The notes under the pieces are model-generated. The model was not told the DNA's origin. It saw nothing but the letters and a program-made list of their open reading frames with translations, and searched no databases. From a virus: a DNA stretch of 64,000 nucleotides. The position numbers and the translations under genes are program-made. This document shows, one piece after another, positions 23,562-31,144 of this stretch (the stretch's first letter is position 1; every line of letters begins with the position of its first letter). The stretch covers positions 1 to 64,000 of the IMG/VR virus record IMGVR_UViG_3300033981_002321; one strand, written 5' to 3'.

Positions 23562-23996
23562 TTACTGGCCAGCTATCAGCCTGAAGAGGTATTTGAATAT
23601 GTTGTCCCTGCTTGGGCCATCCTGCCTGCTGTATTCCACAATCCGCCCTTTCTCGACTCCGATTACGCTCTTTCTCCAGCGCATGTCTTCTGTAGCTAGC
23701 TCCCTGGCTTGTTTTTCGAGAGCCTCTCTCTCTATGCGATTATTTCGTATTTTTTGCATGATTTCTTTTTTGATCAGCAATAGATAAGCCTCTCTTTCTT
23801 CCTTGTCAAATGAAAATCCCTTGATTTCACGTCGGGCTGATTCCGCCTCCACGAGTTCCATCTCCTTTTCAGAGAGATGCAAGCTTTGCAGTTGCCGGTC
23901 GCTATCGAAATACCGACACTTTGTACATCGGTATTTGTCAAAAACTTCTTGACTGAAGCAAGTTCTGCAGGTGTAATGAAAAATGTACTTTGCCAT
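23562..23996 (-). CDS. zinc-finger and coiled-coil protein
   Basis: 144 residues. N-terminal YTCRTCFSQEVFDKYRCTKC gives two CxxC knuckles 13 residues apart, a zinc ribbon. Residues 40-115 are charged helix (EKEMELVEAESARREIKG and on). Probably nucleic-acid or protein binding; family unknown. Confidence 0.6.
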   Translation of the reverse strand: MAKYIFHYTCRTCFSQEVFDKYRCTKCRYFDSDRQLQSLHLSEKEMELVEAESARREIKGFSFDKEEREAYLLLIKKEIMQKIRNNRIEREALEKQARELATEDMRWRKSVIGVEKGRIVEYSRQDGPSRDNIFKYLFRLIAGQ

Positions 23997-24015
23997 GATT
24001 TGTTAATAAATGAAA

Positions 24016-24258
24016 CTAGAAGGGGCAGTCTTTGCGATAGGAGATGTGAACGTATTCGTATTCCGAGTCGTCCATACTTTTTGGCTTCGGACTCGACGAA
24101 GCAGTAGGTTTCTGCTTTGGTTTTTCCATGTCGATCCGGAGAGAGGCTCCGTCAATTCTGCCTCTGTACGCATCAAACCAATGCTTGAGTGTGTAGTATT
24201 CGGTTTCATTTTCGGCTAAAACCGTAAGTGTTCCGTCTTTGCTGATAGCTGCTTTCAT
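24016..24258 (-). CDS. small conserved phage protein
   Basis: 80 residues. MKAAISKDGTLTVLAENETE then YYTLKHWFDAYRGR: a short beta hairpin and helix that I recognise from phages (ISxDGxLTVxAExExExYALxxWF). The second half is Lys/Pro/Ser-rich, a flexible tail. Function unknown. Confidence 0.6.
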   Translation of the reverse strand: MKAAISKDGTLTVLAENETEYYTLKHWFDAYRGRIDGASLRIDMEKPKQKPTASSSPKPKSMDDSEYEYVHISYRKDCPF

Positions 24259-24310
24259 TGAGACTTTGCGCGGGGGCGGAAGTTTGCAGGTCTGGCAAAC
24301 AGCTTACATC

Positions 24311-25309
24311 TTACACCCCCGTGACGAAAACAGGCTTATACCACTGGACTTTTCTTTCAGATTTTCTTGGCCCGCACAGAACTGTGTGCCAATGCCCACG
24401 CCTCCAATGCGCCCTGACGGCCTTCTTCTCTTCCGTGCTCTCTTGTGATCGCTTGGCCTTCTTTCTCTCGTACTTGAAATTCTTGCCAATCCAGGTGGGG
24501 GCGAGAGGTTGCTTGCCACTATTCCCACCAAAGCCCATGCCTTTTGTGATGGGGCGAGAGTCTGTAGAGATCAGCTCTGGCTCATATAGGTGTACGAGCA
24601 GTGAGTTGATGGCAATTCGCAGTATCTTTTCAGTGCTCTCGTTTTGATAGCCAGAGTTCTCTGCGTACTTTATGTTTTCCTCGTGCCAGCTCTTGGCGTT
24701 CTCGTCAACGAACTCTTGCCAGAAGTTGCTGCCCCCTGGTGTGATCGTCCCCACCTGTATTCCGCTCGCCCCCAAAAAAGCATCGGGGCTGAGCTTTTCG
24801 TTTGGAAAAAATTGCTTACATATTTCTTTACCTCTTTTCATCTCATCGCTTTCGATCTCTGGGTATAGCTCGCCGGTTCTGATAATCAAAGATACAACTT
24901 CATCCCCCTGGTGATCGTATATGAATTTGCGGGGCAAAAACAGATGAATGTATGGCAGCACTTCTAAAATGTCTTTTGTTAGTGATGGAGTCGGCGTATT
25001 GATAAACGCTTCGCACATTTCCCTGGTGATAAACCTTGCTGGGGCAGAATTAAGAAGAGCGTCTCTGCTCAATTCGCCAACCTTGACCGCGAGAACATCG
25101 CTATGCTCGTATCCGGTGAGGATCACACGCACACTCCCCGCTGCAAAGCATACCTTCAGGTGTGTGTTCCAGTCGATGTAGTTGGGCGGAGATCGATATA
25201 GAGATTCTTGCTTGAAGACTGCGTCTGTGTACTCTTTATTCGCCTCAAGCATTGAGGCAAGCTTTTGCATTGAGTTTTTTGCAAAGTTGTCGAGCGAAAG
25301 CTTTGTCAT
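24311..25309 (-). CDS. AcrVA2-family-like protein
   Basis: 332 residues. The C-terminus reads HWRRGHWHTVLCGPRK (301-316) and KVQWYKPVFV (320-329), which matches my memory of the end of AcrVA2 (a RRGHWHGYW-type segment followed by W-x-P-x-F-V) and of the wider family carrying that name. Upstream, LPYIHLFLPRKFIYD and ILRIAINSLLVHLYEPEL fit the same family layout. AcrVA2 of Moraxella blocks production of Cas12a by promoting loss of its mRNA. Many relatives live in genomes without Cas12a, so the target here may differ. Start overlaps the stop of the gene upstream. Confidence 0.6.
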   Translation of the reverse strand: MTKLSLDNFAKNSMQKLASMLEANKEYTDAVFKQESLYRSPPNYIDWNTHLKVCFAAGSVRVILTGYEHSDVLAVKVGELSRDALLNSAPARFITREMCEAFINTPTPSLTKDILEVLPYIHLFLPRKFIYDHQGDEVVSLIIRTGELYPEIESDEMKRGKEICKQFFPNEKLSPDAFLGASGIQVGTITPGGSNFWQEFVDENAKSWHEENIKYAENSGYQNESTEKILRIAINSLLVHLYEPELISTDSRPITKGMGFGGNSGKQPLAPTWIGKNFKYERKKAKRSQESTEEKKAVRAHWRRGHWHTVLCGPRKSERKVQWYKPVFVTGV

Positions 25310-25476
25310 TGCTCTTCAGTGTCAATTGATTTGGACTTTTGTTTTTTCTTGTCGGTCTCAAGATGCCTAAAAAGATCAGGGTGATCCAAGGGCCACGAAG
25401 AAATCACCCCATTGCGCCCTGCGTAACGCGAACGTAAATTGTTGATCCACTGCTTGTATTCTTTGCTTGCTCTCAC
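25306..25476 (-). CDS. 56-residue basic protein
   Basis: From GTG 25476, which overlaps the upstream stop as GTGA; its own stop overlaps the ATG at 25309 (ATGA). Reads VRASKEYKQWINNLRSRYAG, then a Lys-rich tail (DKKKQKSKSIDTEEQ). Being locked between two coupled genes is the main support. It immediately precedes the AcrVA2-like gene. Confidence 0.55.
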   Translation of the reverse strand: MRASKEYKQWINNLRSRYAGRNGVISSWPLDHPDLFRHLETDKKKQKSKSIDTEEQ

Positions 25477-25784
25477 GACGGCTCAATTCCGCCAAGAATG
25501 CAAGCAATCATATCGGCCGCAGATTTGTTTTCTTTGCTCATTTCAATGCGCAGTGATATTTCTCGCCCAATCCACCACCATTGATTCGTAGCCTGCCCCT
25601 GCCAGGTTTCCGCAATTTTGGAAACTTCTACGAAAAACTGAGCCTGCTCTTCGTGATCAAGACCGCAAAACCATGCTGCAACCTCTTCGACTTCGGCAGA
25701 GATCAGTGCTGGCATTTTTGTGCCAGTCCCATCCGTTGACGGAATTTTCGTATAATCAGTTTGATCCGAGTCTCTGGTGTTCAT
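25473..25784 (-). CDS. conserved small phage protein
   Basis: 103 residues. After a polar start: EEVAAWFCGLDHEEQAQFFV then EVSKIAETW and QWWWIGREI. This DxEEQAxFF ... W ... QWxxI pattern is one I recognise from many phages, uncharacterised. Overlaps neighbours on both sides. Confidence 0.65.
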   Translation of the reverse strand: MNTRDSDQTDYTKIPSTDGTGTKMPALISAEVEEVAAWFCGLDHEEQAQFFVEVSKIAETWQGQATNQWWWIGREISLRIEMSKENKSAADMIACILGGIEPS

Positions 25785-26161
25785 TTCTTTTTAAGGCTGG
25801 GATGAGGGCAGACAAGATTCTTGATCCTGTCTTGTTCTTTCTCGATAGTCTTCTGCTGCTCGGCATACAATGCAAGATGCCTTTCCAGTGCATTTAGCTC
25901 GGGGGCCTTGCTGCCAACAGCATGACGCTTGAAGTAGTCTCGCAGCTCTTCCAGTACACCGAATTCGTACTCACTTCTTTCTGGACCCCATTTGCCATAG
26001 ACCTTATGCAGTTGGAATAACTGATACCATTCCTTGTCGTCAAGATACCTTCTCTTTGCTGCCCACATCAAATCACTGTACTTGAGCTTGTCATTTCGCT
26101 TTTGCTCTCGTTCGAGCTTTTTGTTTTCCTGGGCTTCGCGACGAGAAATGAAAGTTGCCAT
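25781..26161 (-). CDS. charged helical protein
   Basis: 126 residues, MATFISRREAQENKKLEREQ. Predominantly charged helix at both ends with a Trp/Tyr-rich middle (KEWYQLFQLHKVYGKWGP). Possible coiled coil. First gene after the duplicated membrane peptides. Confidence 0.55.
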   Translation of the reverse strand: MATFISRREAQENKKLEREQKRNDKLKYSDLMWAAKRRYLDDKEWYQLFQLHKVYGKWGPERSEYEFGVLEELRDYFKRHAVGSKAPELNALERHLALYAEQQKTIEKEQDRIKNLVCPHPSLKKK

Positions 26162-26187
26162 TTGCTGTGTAAATGATGTTTTGGGTT

Positions 26188-26325
26188 TTACCTGTCAAGA
26201 GCCCAAGCAACGAACGATGACAGCAGCCAGATGGTCGTCATGAACCTGGCGAATCCCTTGTCTCCGGCATTTGCTTGTGCGCCCCAGACAATGGCTGCCA
26301 TCAAGCAGAACTGATAGAATGGCAT
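26188..26325 (-). CDS. 45-residue membrane peptide, duplicate A
   Basis: MPFYQFCLMAAIVWGAQANA, then GDKGFARFMTTIWLLSSFVA and WALDR. Two hydrophobic stretches joined by AQANAGDK. It matches the next gene upstream (26357-26494) along its whole length and has the same length, so this is a tandem duplication. Confidence 0.65.
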   Translation of the reverse strand: MPFYQFCLMAAIVWGAQANAGDKGFARFMTTIWLLSSFVAWALDR

Positions 26326-26356
26326 CTGCTGCTATGAATAGTGTTTACGTTTTGCT

Positions 26357-26494
26357 TTATCTCTCAAGGCACCAGACCACGACCGATGCCAGGAGGTAGA
26401 CGAATGACATGATCTTTGCAAAGTCTTTGTCTCCGGCATTTGCTTGTGCGTGCCAAAAGATAGATGCAGCTAAGAAAATTTGAGAAAATTGCAT
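26357..26494 (-). CDS. 45-residue membrane peptide, duplicate B
   Basis: MQFSQIFLAASIFWHAQANA, then GDKDFAKIMSFVYLLASVVV and WCLER. Same length and layout as duplicate A; the AQANAGDK-x-FA core is identical and most differences in the helices are conservative, which indicates selection at protein level. Role unknown; holin-like or membrane modulator is possible. Confidence 0.65.
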   Translation of the reverse strand: MQFSQIFLAASIFWHAQANAGDKDFAKIMSFVYLLASVVVWCLER

Positions 26495-26534
26495 TTGCCG
26501 TTTAAGTGGTATTTACAATAAAAGGAGGCGATGA

Positions 26535-27035
26535 TCACCAAAGCCCCCGACAGATCGGGAAGATCGAGCTTTTTGCAATCTGCCAAATGGAGATATAGTC
26601 TTCTTTTTTCACGCCCCCATTGGTAACGACTCGCCGGGCCAGCTCGGAGTCAGGGGCGGCGGAAATGCCGTAAACATTGGCGCTTGAGGCGGCTTCGCAA
26701 AAGCCAAGAAATTCGGGAGTTTTCGTCTGTGCAAAGGCTGTTCCAGAAAAAAGCATTGCAGCGAAAACAGAAAAACCTGCCAGCCTGGAGAATGGTTTCT
26801 TTGCTACATGGATTGCTGGGACGGTCCACATCTCAGCCCCCGCCACGGATTCTGGGACGGCCTTGAGACGGCAGACGAGGCTCGGGAAGGCCTGGGTCTT
26901 GACCGTGCGATTGCTGGGCAGTTGGACGGTCACCAGGGGCTGCTCAGCGCTTCGCCCCACGAACTCGAACCCTTGATCCTCAAAGCCCTTCACGTAAATG
27001 GTGTCGCCTGGCTTGATTGAAGAGAAGTGATTCAT
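26535..27035 (-). CDS. hypothetical protein with internal signal-peptide-like segment
   Basis: 166 residues from ATG 27035 (MNHFSSIKPGDTIYVKGFED). Residues 1-65 look like a small beta domain. From residue 69 an ATG (26831) begins a segment that reads as a complete signal peptide, with RLAGFSVFAAMLFSGTAFAQ and a probable cleavage after AFA, followed by about 65 residues with two Cys (FCEAASS, ICRGLW). It looks like a cytoplasmic protein fused in frame to a secreted one, or two nested genes sharing a frame. Confidence 0.5.
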   Translation of the reverse strand: MNHFSSIKPGDTIYVKGFEDQGFEFVGRSAEQPLVTVQLPSNRTVKTQAFPSLVCRLKAVPESVAGAEMWTVPAIHVAKKPFSRLAGFSVFAAMLFSGTAFAQTKTPEFLGFCEAASSANVYGISAAPDSELARRVVTNGGVKKEDYISIWQIAKSSIFPICRGLW

Positions 27036-27060
27036 GGATGTAAATGATTGATCGCTTCTA

Positions 27061-27089
27061 ATGATACATGACAGATTGGCGGCTGTCAA
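27061..27089 (-). promoter_or_regulatory. leftward sigma70-type promoter
   Basis: Minus-strand TTGACA, 17 bases, TATCAT, about 20 bases before ATG 27035. No GGCACC palindrome in the spacer. Confidence 0.7.
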
Positions 27090-27096
27090 CCCCTTT

Positions 27097-27369
27097 TCAA
27101 GATATTTCCTGTTTTTCCGTCTCTACTTCTCTTTCTCGCCCCCGCAGCTTGCATCTTTGCACGCGAATCCTGAACATTGAAGAACAGATGCTGGTGGTAT
27201 GTTCTTCAAGTTTGCTCTGAAGCTCTTTAGAGATAGAACAGTATTCGGACTCAAGTGTTTCAAGCAGGCCATTGACTTCTTGAGAGGCTGCTCGAAGTTT
27301 TTCCTCAGAAAGTTGCAACTGCTTCAAGACTGTCTGCTTTTCTGCTTCTGAAATCGCAAAGTTGATCAT
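27097..27369 (-). CDS. coiled-coil protein
   Basis: 90 residues, MINFAISEAEKQTVLKQLQL. Heptad-like helix through about residue 55, then a Cys- and Arg-rich region. Its first 65 bases overlap the end of the upstream gene in another frame, unusually long for this genome, so the true start may be a little later. Confidence 0.5.
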   Translation of the reverse strand: MINFAISEAEKQTVLKQLQLSEEKLRAASQEVNGLLETLESEYCSISKELQSKLEEHTTSICSSMFRIRVQRCKLRGREREVETEKQEIS

Positions 27370-27523
27370 AGACTTCTTTTTTGATTTTTTTAACAGTTAC
27401 CTGTTCGTAGTCGTGGGCATCGAGGGTGTCCAGGGCTTCTTTCAGGGAGGCGCAGGATTCTGGCAGGGTTCCAACTTCGGACTCCCCTGATGGCAAAATG
27501 GCTTCGTAGACGAAAACAGACAT
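27305..27523 (-). CDS. small hypothetical protein
   Basis: 72 residues from ATG 27523 (MSVFVYEAILPSGESEVGTL). The frame is open to 27583, but that would cover the promoter and the divergent gene. Ubiquitin-like strand pattern at the start, helical end. First gene of the leftward arm, 43 bases from the first rightward gene. Confidence 0.55.
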   Translation of the reverse strand: MSVFVYEAILPSGESEVGTLPESCASLKEALDTLDAHDYEQVTVKKIKKEVYDQLCDFRSRKADSLEAVATF

Positions 27524-27555
27524 GGTGAAAGCATTTTGTTTGCGAAACTGATTCA

Positions 27556-27583
27556 ATTTTACAACCATGCCAAGAAAGCGCAA
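27556..27583 (-). promoter_or_regulatory. candidate leftward promoter at the divergent switch
   Basis: Minus-strand TTGCGC, 16 bases, TAAAAT. It overlaps the first codons of the plus-strand gene at 27567. Confidence 0.4.
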
Positions 27584-28088
27584 CTCAAAAGCCCCCTTTG
27601 CTTACGAAATCACCATCCACGACCGAGGGGCCTACGAGGTCGAGCGGAGGAGAAGGAGGGCGATGAAGAGTGGGCAGATTCACGAGTCAGACCGCTGGCG
27701 TGCGATTAGACACGAGGATGCGATCATGTTTTTTACATTTCAGGTCTTGAGGTTAAAACAGCAAATAAGACGCCCTTGGTACTGTTACTACAAAGTCACG
27801 GGGTATGGGGCGCCGGGGCGCAAGGAGTTTCTTTGTCCATTTACTTTTATGAAGGCCACTACAATTCAAGAGTCACAAGCCAAAATGTATCGGCAGTGGT
27901 ACGCTCGCTGCATTGAGAAGTCTCGAATGATTCTTGAGTGGTTGATTCATTTGCCACCAACTGAATATACTCAGGACTTGCACCACTACCTGCTTAGGCT
28001 TTTAGTTTTCCCTCGCCCCACTACTTTCCAGGTTGATGCCTACAAGCAAAAAAGAGAATCAAAGATTTCACGGGCGTTATTCGGATGA
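27567..28088 (+). CDS. basic hypothetical protein
   Basis: 173 residues, MPRKRNSKAPFAYEITIHDR. Strongly basic N-terminal 50 residues, then Trp/Tyr-rich helices (QQIRRPWYCYYKVTGYG). First gene of the rightward arm. Overlaps the next gene by about 50 bases. Nucleic-acid binding is suggested by charge only. Confidence 0.55.
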   Translation: MPRKRNSKAPFAYEITIHDRGAYEVERRRRRAMKSGQIHESDRWRAIRHEDAIMFFTFQVLRLKQQIRRPWYCYYKVTGYGAPGRKEFLCPFTFMKATTIQESQAKMYRQWYARCIEKSRMILEWLIHLPPTEYTQDLHHYLLRLLVFPRPTTFQVDAYKQKRESKISRALFG

Positions 28089-28590
28089 TGGGCATTTTTA
28101 TTTTTCACGTACCCAGACAGATAATAGGTTTGCTCTTTGCAAAGAGTCGCTGGCCTACAAGCGAGGGGTGAAGATAAGACTGAGAAGGATTTATGGTTCG
28201 ATAAAAGATATTGAGAAGTGCTCGATAGCAGAATGCTCTTCAGTTCATCAACTGCATAAAAGATATGTTGATTTAGCCTTGCTAGCAGATGGGGGAGAGT
28301 ATTGCAAGTATGAGCAAGAGTGCTGCCCAGAGGGAGCCTTGTTTCCTTTTGTGAGAACAACTGGTTCTAGTCTCGCCCCTATCGACACGGGTTGCATTTG
28401 GTTGGGCACGAGGTTTGATTATCCACTCATTTTTGTAGATAACGAAGTCGCAAAATGGATCAGCCCATATTCTCAGGGGGGATTTCCAAGAGTTGATCCC
28501 TTTCGTCCATATTTTGAAGTCATGGATCTTTTGCCAAAGCTGATGAATAAAGCTCGCTACCCTGATCTTGACGTAGAAGGTCTGATCTAA
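28036..28590 (+). CDS. hypothetical protein
   Basis: 184 residues from ATG 28036. Basic N-terminal half (RYSDDGHFYFSRTQ, LRRIYGSIKD) with several Cys (KCSIAEC, YCKYEQECC), then a beta-like end. YSDDGHFYFSRTQ and the Cys groups might form a metal site. No family known. Confidence 0.5.
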   Translation: MPTSKKENQRFHGRYSDDGHFYFSRTQTDNRFALCKESLAYKRGVKIRLRRIYGSIKDIEKCSIAECSSVHQLHKRYVDLALLADGGEYCKYEQECCPEGALFPFVRTTGSSLAPIDTGCIWLGTRFDYPLIFVDNEVAKWISPYSQGGFPRVDPFRPYFEVMDLLPKLMNKARYPDLDVEGLI

Positions 28591-28614
28591 GCTATGGGTA
28601 CAAGCTCTTTGTGC

Positions 28615-28643
28615 TTGACAGCTGGCACTAATAGTGCTATATT
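28615..28643 (+). promoter_or_regulatory. rightward promoter with perfect operator palindrome
   Basis: TTGACA, 17 bases, TATATT. The spacer is almost filled by GCACTAATAGTGC (28625-28637). The upstream TTTGTGC matches the other rightward promoters, so it belongs both to the operator group and to the early-promoter group. A small hairpin TGTC-CAG-GACA follows at about 28649-28659. Confidence 0.75.
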
Positions 28644-28669
28644 ATAGATGTCCAGGACACCATCCCTTC

Positions 28670-29170
28670 ATGTCCATTGTTCATCTTAATCTCGTTTCAC
28701 ATCAAGAAGCAGTTAAAACTGCTCCCGAGCCTGGAGACAAACAAACGCTGCATGAACGCATGTGTTTTATCGCAGACAGGATTGTTCGATACAATCTTTC
28801 TGATGTTGCTGTTCACGATGCTCGTAAGCTCAGGAAAATGCGATGCGGCGAATATCGCCTGTGGATCGTGACCGAGTTCGGTTCTCAATTTCTGCCACTC
28901 TCTTGCAAGTTGTCAGAGTGGAAGAACATGGAGCTGAATGACTATCGACTCTCTGCCGTTCATGTTACAATCGCAAAGCTTCTAACAACTCATGGATGGC
29001 AGCAAGCACAGAACCGTGTTTTATTCAACTCTGCAGAGTTTTATCTCGTGGGTAAAGGTTCTGATAGTTTCTCTGGCACTATTGAGCCTATGTCTTTTCC
29101 TGACGTTGTTCGTTTTGTTTTCTTTAATGAATTTGTAGAGATCCCCGAGTCTCTTAGCCACCTGTTCTGA
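28670..29170 (+). CDS. hypothetical protein, first gene of the main early cluster
   Basis: 166 residues from ATG 28670 (MSIVHLNLVSHQEAVKTAPE); an in-frame TTG-type start at 28634 would precede the expected transcription start. Basic centre (HDARKLRKMRCGEYRLWIV), beta-like end. It is the first product of the operator-controlled rightward promoter, so it is expected very early or under repression. Confidence 0.6.
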   Translation: MSIVHLNLVSHQEAVKTAPEPGDKQTLHERMCFIADRIVRYNLSDVAVHDARKLRKMRCGEYRLWIVTEFGSQFLPLSCKLSEWKNMELNDYRLSAVHVTIAKLLTTHGWQQAQNRVLFNSAEFYLVGKGSDSFSGTIEPMSFPDVVRFVFFNEFVEIPESLSHLF

Positions 29171-29194
29171 CTATCAATCCATTGCATCGCTCAA

Positions 29195-29503
29195 ATGAAA
29201 ACACCCGAGCTTTACGTAGGTGACATTCTTGTTGCCCTTGAAGCAATTGATTTCGCTGCTCATTCTCTTACGCAGGGCTATTTGGCGAAATCGAAAGCTA
29301 TTAAGCGCAAGTCTTTTTTCAGGCCATGGAATAAACTTGCTCTTTCGAGAGAGCTTCTTGCCGACGCAAGCTTTGCACTTGGAAGACTTGGGCATCTTCA
29401 ATCCATCAGAGAGAAGCTGCTGCAGAGCACTGGCCTAGATGAAGACATGCGCCCCATCACCCTCGAAGAAATCCTCAAGAAAAATGCAACAAGAACTAAT
29501 TGA
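29195..29503 (+). CDS. helical hypothetical protein
   Basis: 102 residues, MKTPELYVGDILVALEAIDF. Helical with a basic loop (KSKAIKRKSFFRPW). No Shine-Dalgarno. The end overlaps the next gene by 20 bases. Confidence 0.55.
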   Translation: MKTPELYVGDILVALEAIDFAAHSLTQGYLAKSKAIKRKSFFRPWNKLALSRELLADASFALGRLGHLQSIREKLLQSTGLDEDMRPITLEEILKKNATRTN

Positions 29504-29801
29504 TGAGATCGCTAAGTTCATTCTCTATCTTGAGAATGTTGATGGCGAATCGTGGAACTCTCTGATGAAAGAACTGTCCGCGACTTACGAGGCAGGTCAA
29601 GGGCTTATGTTTTTTGGGCTTAGTATTGAAAAATGCTACGCTTTTGCAGATAGATGGTTTGGGCAGTATTGGTACAGTTTCTGCCCCCAGGAAATCAGGT
29701 ACGATTTCAGGCGACACCAAACCTCTGTTAGTCTTTTCGCTGCTGCCGAGATTCTTTCGGGGGCGGAGAAAGAGTTCAAGCTTGGTAACTTTTTTCATTG
29801 A
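29484..29801 (+). CDS. acidic hypothetical protein
   Basis: 105 residues from ATG 29484 (MQQELIDEIAKFILYLENVD). Helical, aromatic centre (RWFGQYWYSFCPQEIRYDF). Possibly a small regulatory protein; nothing recognised. Confidence 0.55.
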   Translation: MQQELIDEIAKFILYLENVDGESWNSLMKELSATYEAGQGLMFFGLSIEKCYAFADRWFGQYWYSFCPQEIRYDFRRHQTSVSLFAAAEILSGAEKEFKLGNFFH

Positions 29802-29806
29802 TTAAC

Positions 29807-30232
29807 ATGACAACAGCTCAAATGACAACTATCAAAAACCCCACAGCACTTGCTCTTGTTGAGGCAATGCTTCAAACATCTACTGATGATTTTGACACGC
29901 CCCTTTCCGAAATCTATTCTCCAGCAGAGGTTCTTCCCGAGTCAGTTAAGAGAATCTACCTGGAGTTTCAGCGGTTCATTGAAATGGTTGAGCCGGAAAT
30001 TGACAAAGTTGACGAAAGAGAGTGGAACAGTCTTGATGAGTTCTACCTTGATTCCCGCCCCGACAATCCCACTGAGCTGTACTTTGTTTATACCAGGAAC
30101 TACGAAGGCGAAGGCTTTTGGAACAAGGACAAATGGGATGAATCTGTATCCAATATCTTGACCAGGGCTGCTCATTCTTTTCCTGAGATTGTGGCTTCTC
30201 TCGATGACAATGGGAGAATTTACTTCCATTGA
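29807..30232 (+). CDS. conserved phage early protein
   Basis: 141 residues from ATG 29807 (ATG 29822 also possible). The second half, LYFVYTRNYEGEGFWNKDKW and LTRAAHSFPEIVASLDDNGR followed by IYF, fits a widespread phage family (FWLTRNGHGAGFWD ... DDGKIY). No function known. Last gene before the next promoter cassette. Confidence 0.65.
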   Translation: MTTAQMTTIKNPTALALVEAMLQTSTDDFDTPLSEIYSPAEVLPESVKRIYLEFQRFIEMVEPEIDKVDEREWNSLDEFYLDSRPDNPTELYFVYTRNYEGEGFWNKDKWDESVSNILTRAAHSFPEIVASLDDNGRIYFH

Positions 30233-30256
30233 GTTCCTGAAGCGGTTTATTTGTGC

Positions 30257-30313
30257 TTGACAAACAGCCGTCAAGATGGTATCATTGAATCAGTGAGGGC
30301 GCAGTGTCCTTAC
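30257..30313 (+). promoter_or_regulatory. early promoter with 5'-end hairpin
   Basis: TTGACA (30257-30262), 17 bases, TATCAT (30280-30285). A 7-bp stem at 30293-30299 with 30307-30313 (GTGAGGG/TCCTTAC, two G-T pairs) begins about where transcription should start. Confidence 0.7.
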
Positions 30314-30332
30314 TTCCCATCGCTTTATTTAC

Positions 30333-30677
30333 GTGTCAACTTCAACTGTTTCCAGATTAGATGATTGCTGGCAGCCTCATGAAATTGAGGGCGAAGACGA
30401 ATCACTTTTTGGTTCTGTTCTAATCATTGGCGATCATCGCGGGATCTACGTTCCGCAGGTCTTCTGCCAGCGCTACAAAAAGACCGATAAGGTATCTCAG
30501 GAAGACTGGGATATTTGTCTTTCCGGCCCAGACCACGAATACTACTGGGACTCGTGGGAAATCATTCTGAATGAATGGGGCGTGGAAGAAACAGATCAGT
30601 CTGGCAACAGGTATCAGATAGGCATCTATCAAGATGGCGATCTATTTCAAACTCGACGACTTATCGAAACTACATGA
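30333..30677 (+). CDS. VPQVFC-motif phage protein, right-arm copy
   Basis: 114 residues from GTG 30333. GDHRGIYVPQVFC, then DWDICLSGPDHEYYWDSWEI, paralogous to the minus-strand gene at 20012. Acidic overall. Starts shortly after its promoter cassette, so likely abundant early. Confidence 0.65.
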   Translation: MSTSTVSRLDDCWQPHEIEGEDESLFGSVLIIGDHRGIYVPQVFCQRYKKTDKVSQEDWDICLSGPDHEYYWDSWEIILNEWGVEETDQSGNRYQIGIYQDGDLFQTRRLIETT

Positions 30678-31144
30678 AAACCGTACAGGACGAACGCTGG
30701 CTTAACGAACCTGAGTTCGAGGATAAGCGAGAGCTTTTCTTTCGCTCTCGCTATCTCGACAAAGAGATCGCATTGCAAGATATTCTTTCAATGCACATAG
30801 ACGATCTCAAGAAGTTGTGGCTTGAGGTTGAAGCTCAACATGCCTTGCAGGGGTTTCACTCTGATGTCAACTCTCAGATTGAGCGCATAGACCCTTCTCA
30901 CAATTGGAAGGAGGCTCATAGGCGCTTTGCCTTCAAGCGTTTTGTTCTTGTATTTTTCAGCAAAGCTGTTTCAAGGGAAATTAATTTTCGTGTTGGGGCG
31001 CTTAAGCAAAAACGAGAGTTCCTAGTTCAAAAGGAGATTGCTTCCTTGGCCAAGGAGGCTCTCGGTGGTGAAAAGTTTGCGAGGATTCTCTCGCAAGCCA
31101 ACATAACAGCTGATCAAAAACTTCTTTCTCTTTCTTCGACATGA
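30674..31144 (+). CDS. helical hypothetical protein
   Basis: 156 residues from ATG 30674, overlapping the previous stop as ATGA. Charged helices with EDKRELFFRSRYLDKEIALQ and a basic centre (HRRFAFKRFVLVFFSK). Unknown. Confidence 0.55.
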   Translation: MKTVQDERWLNEPEFEDKRELFFRSRYLDKEIALQDILSMHIDDLKKLWLEVEAQHALQGFHSDVNSQIERIDPSHNWKEAHRRFAFKRFVLVFFSKAVSREINFRVGALKQKREFLVQKEIASLAKEALGGEKFARILSQANITADQKLLSLSST

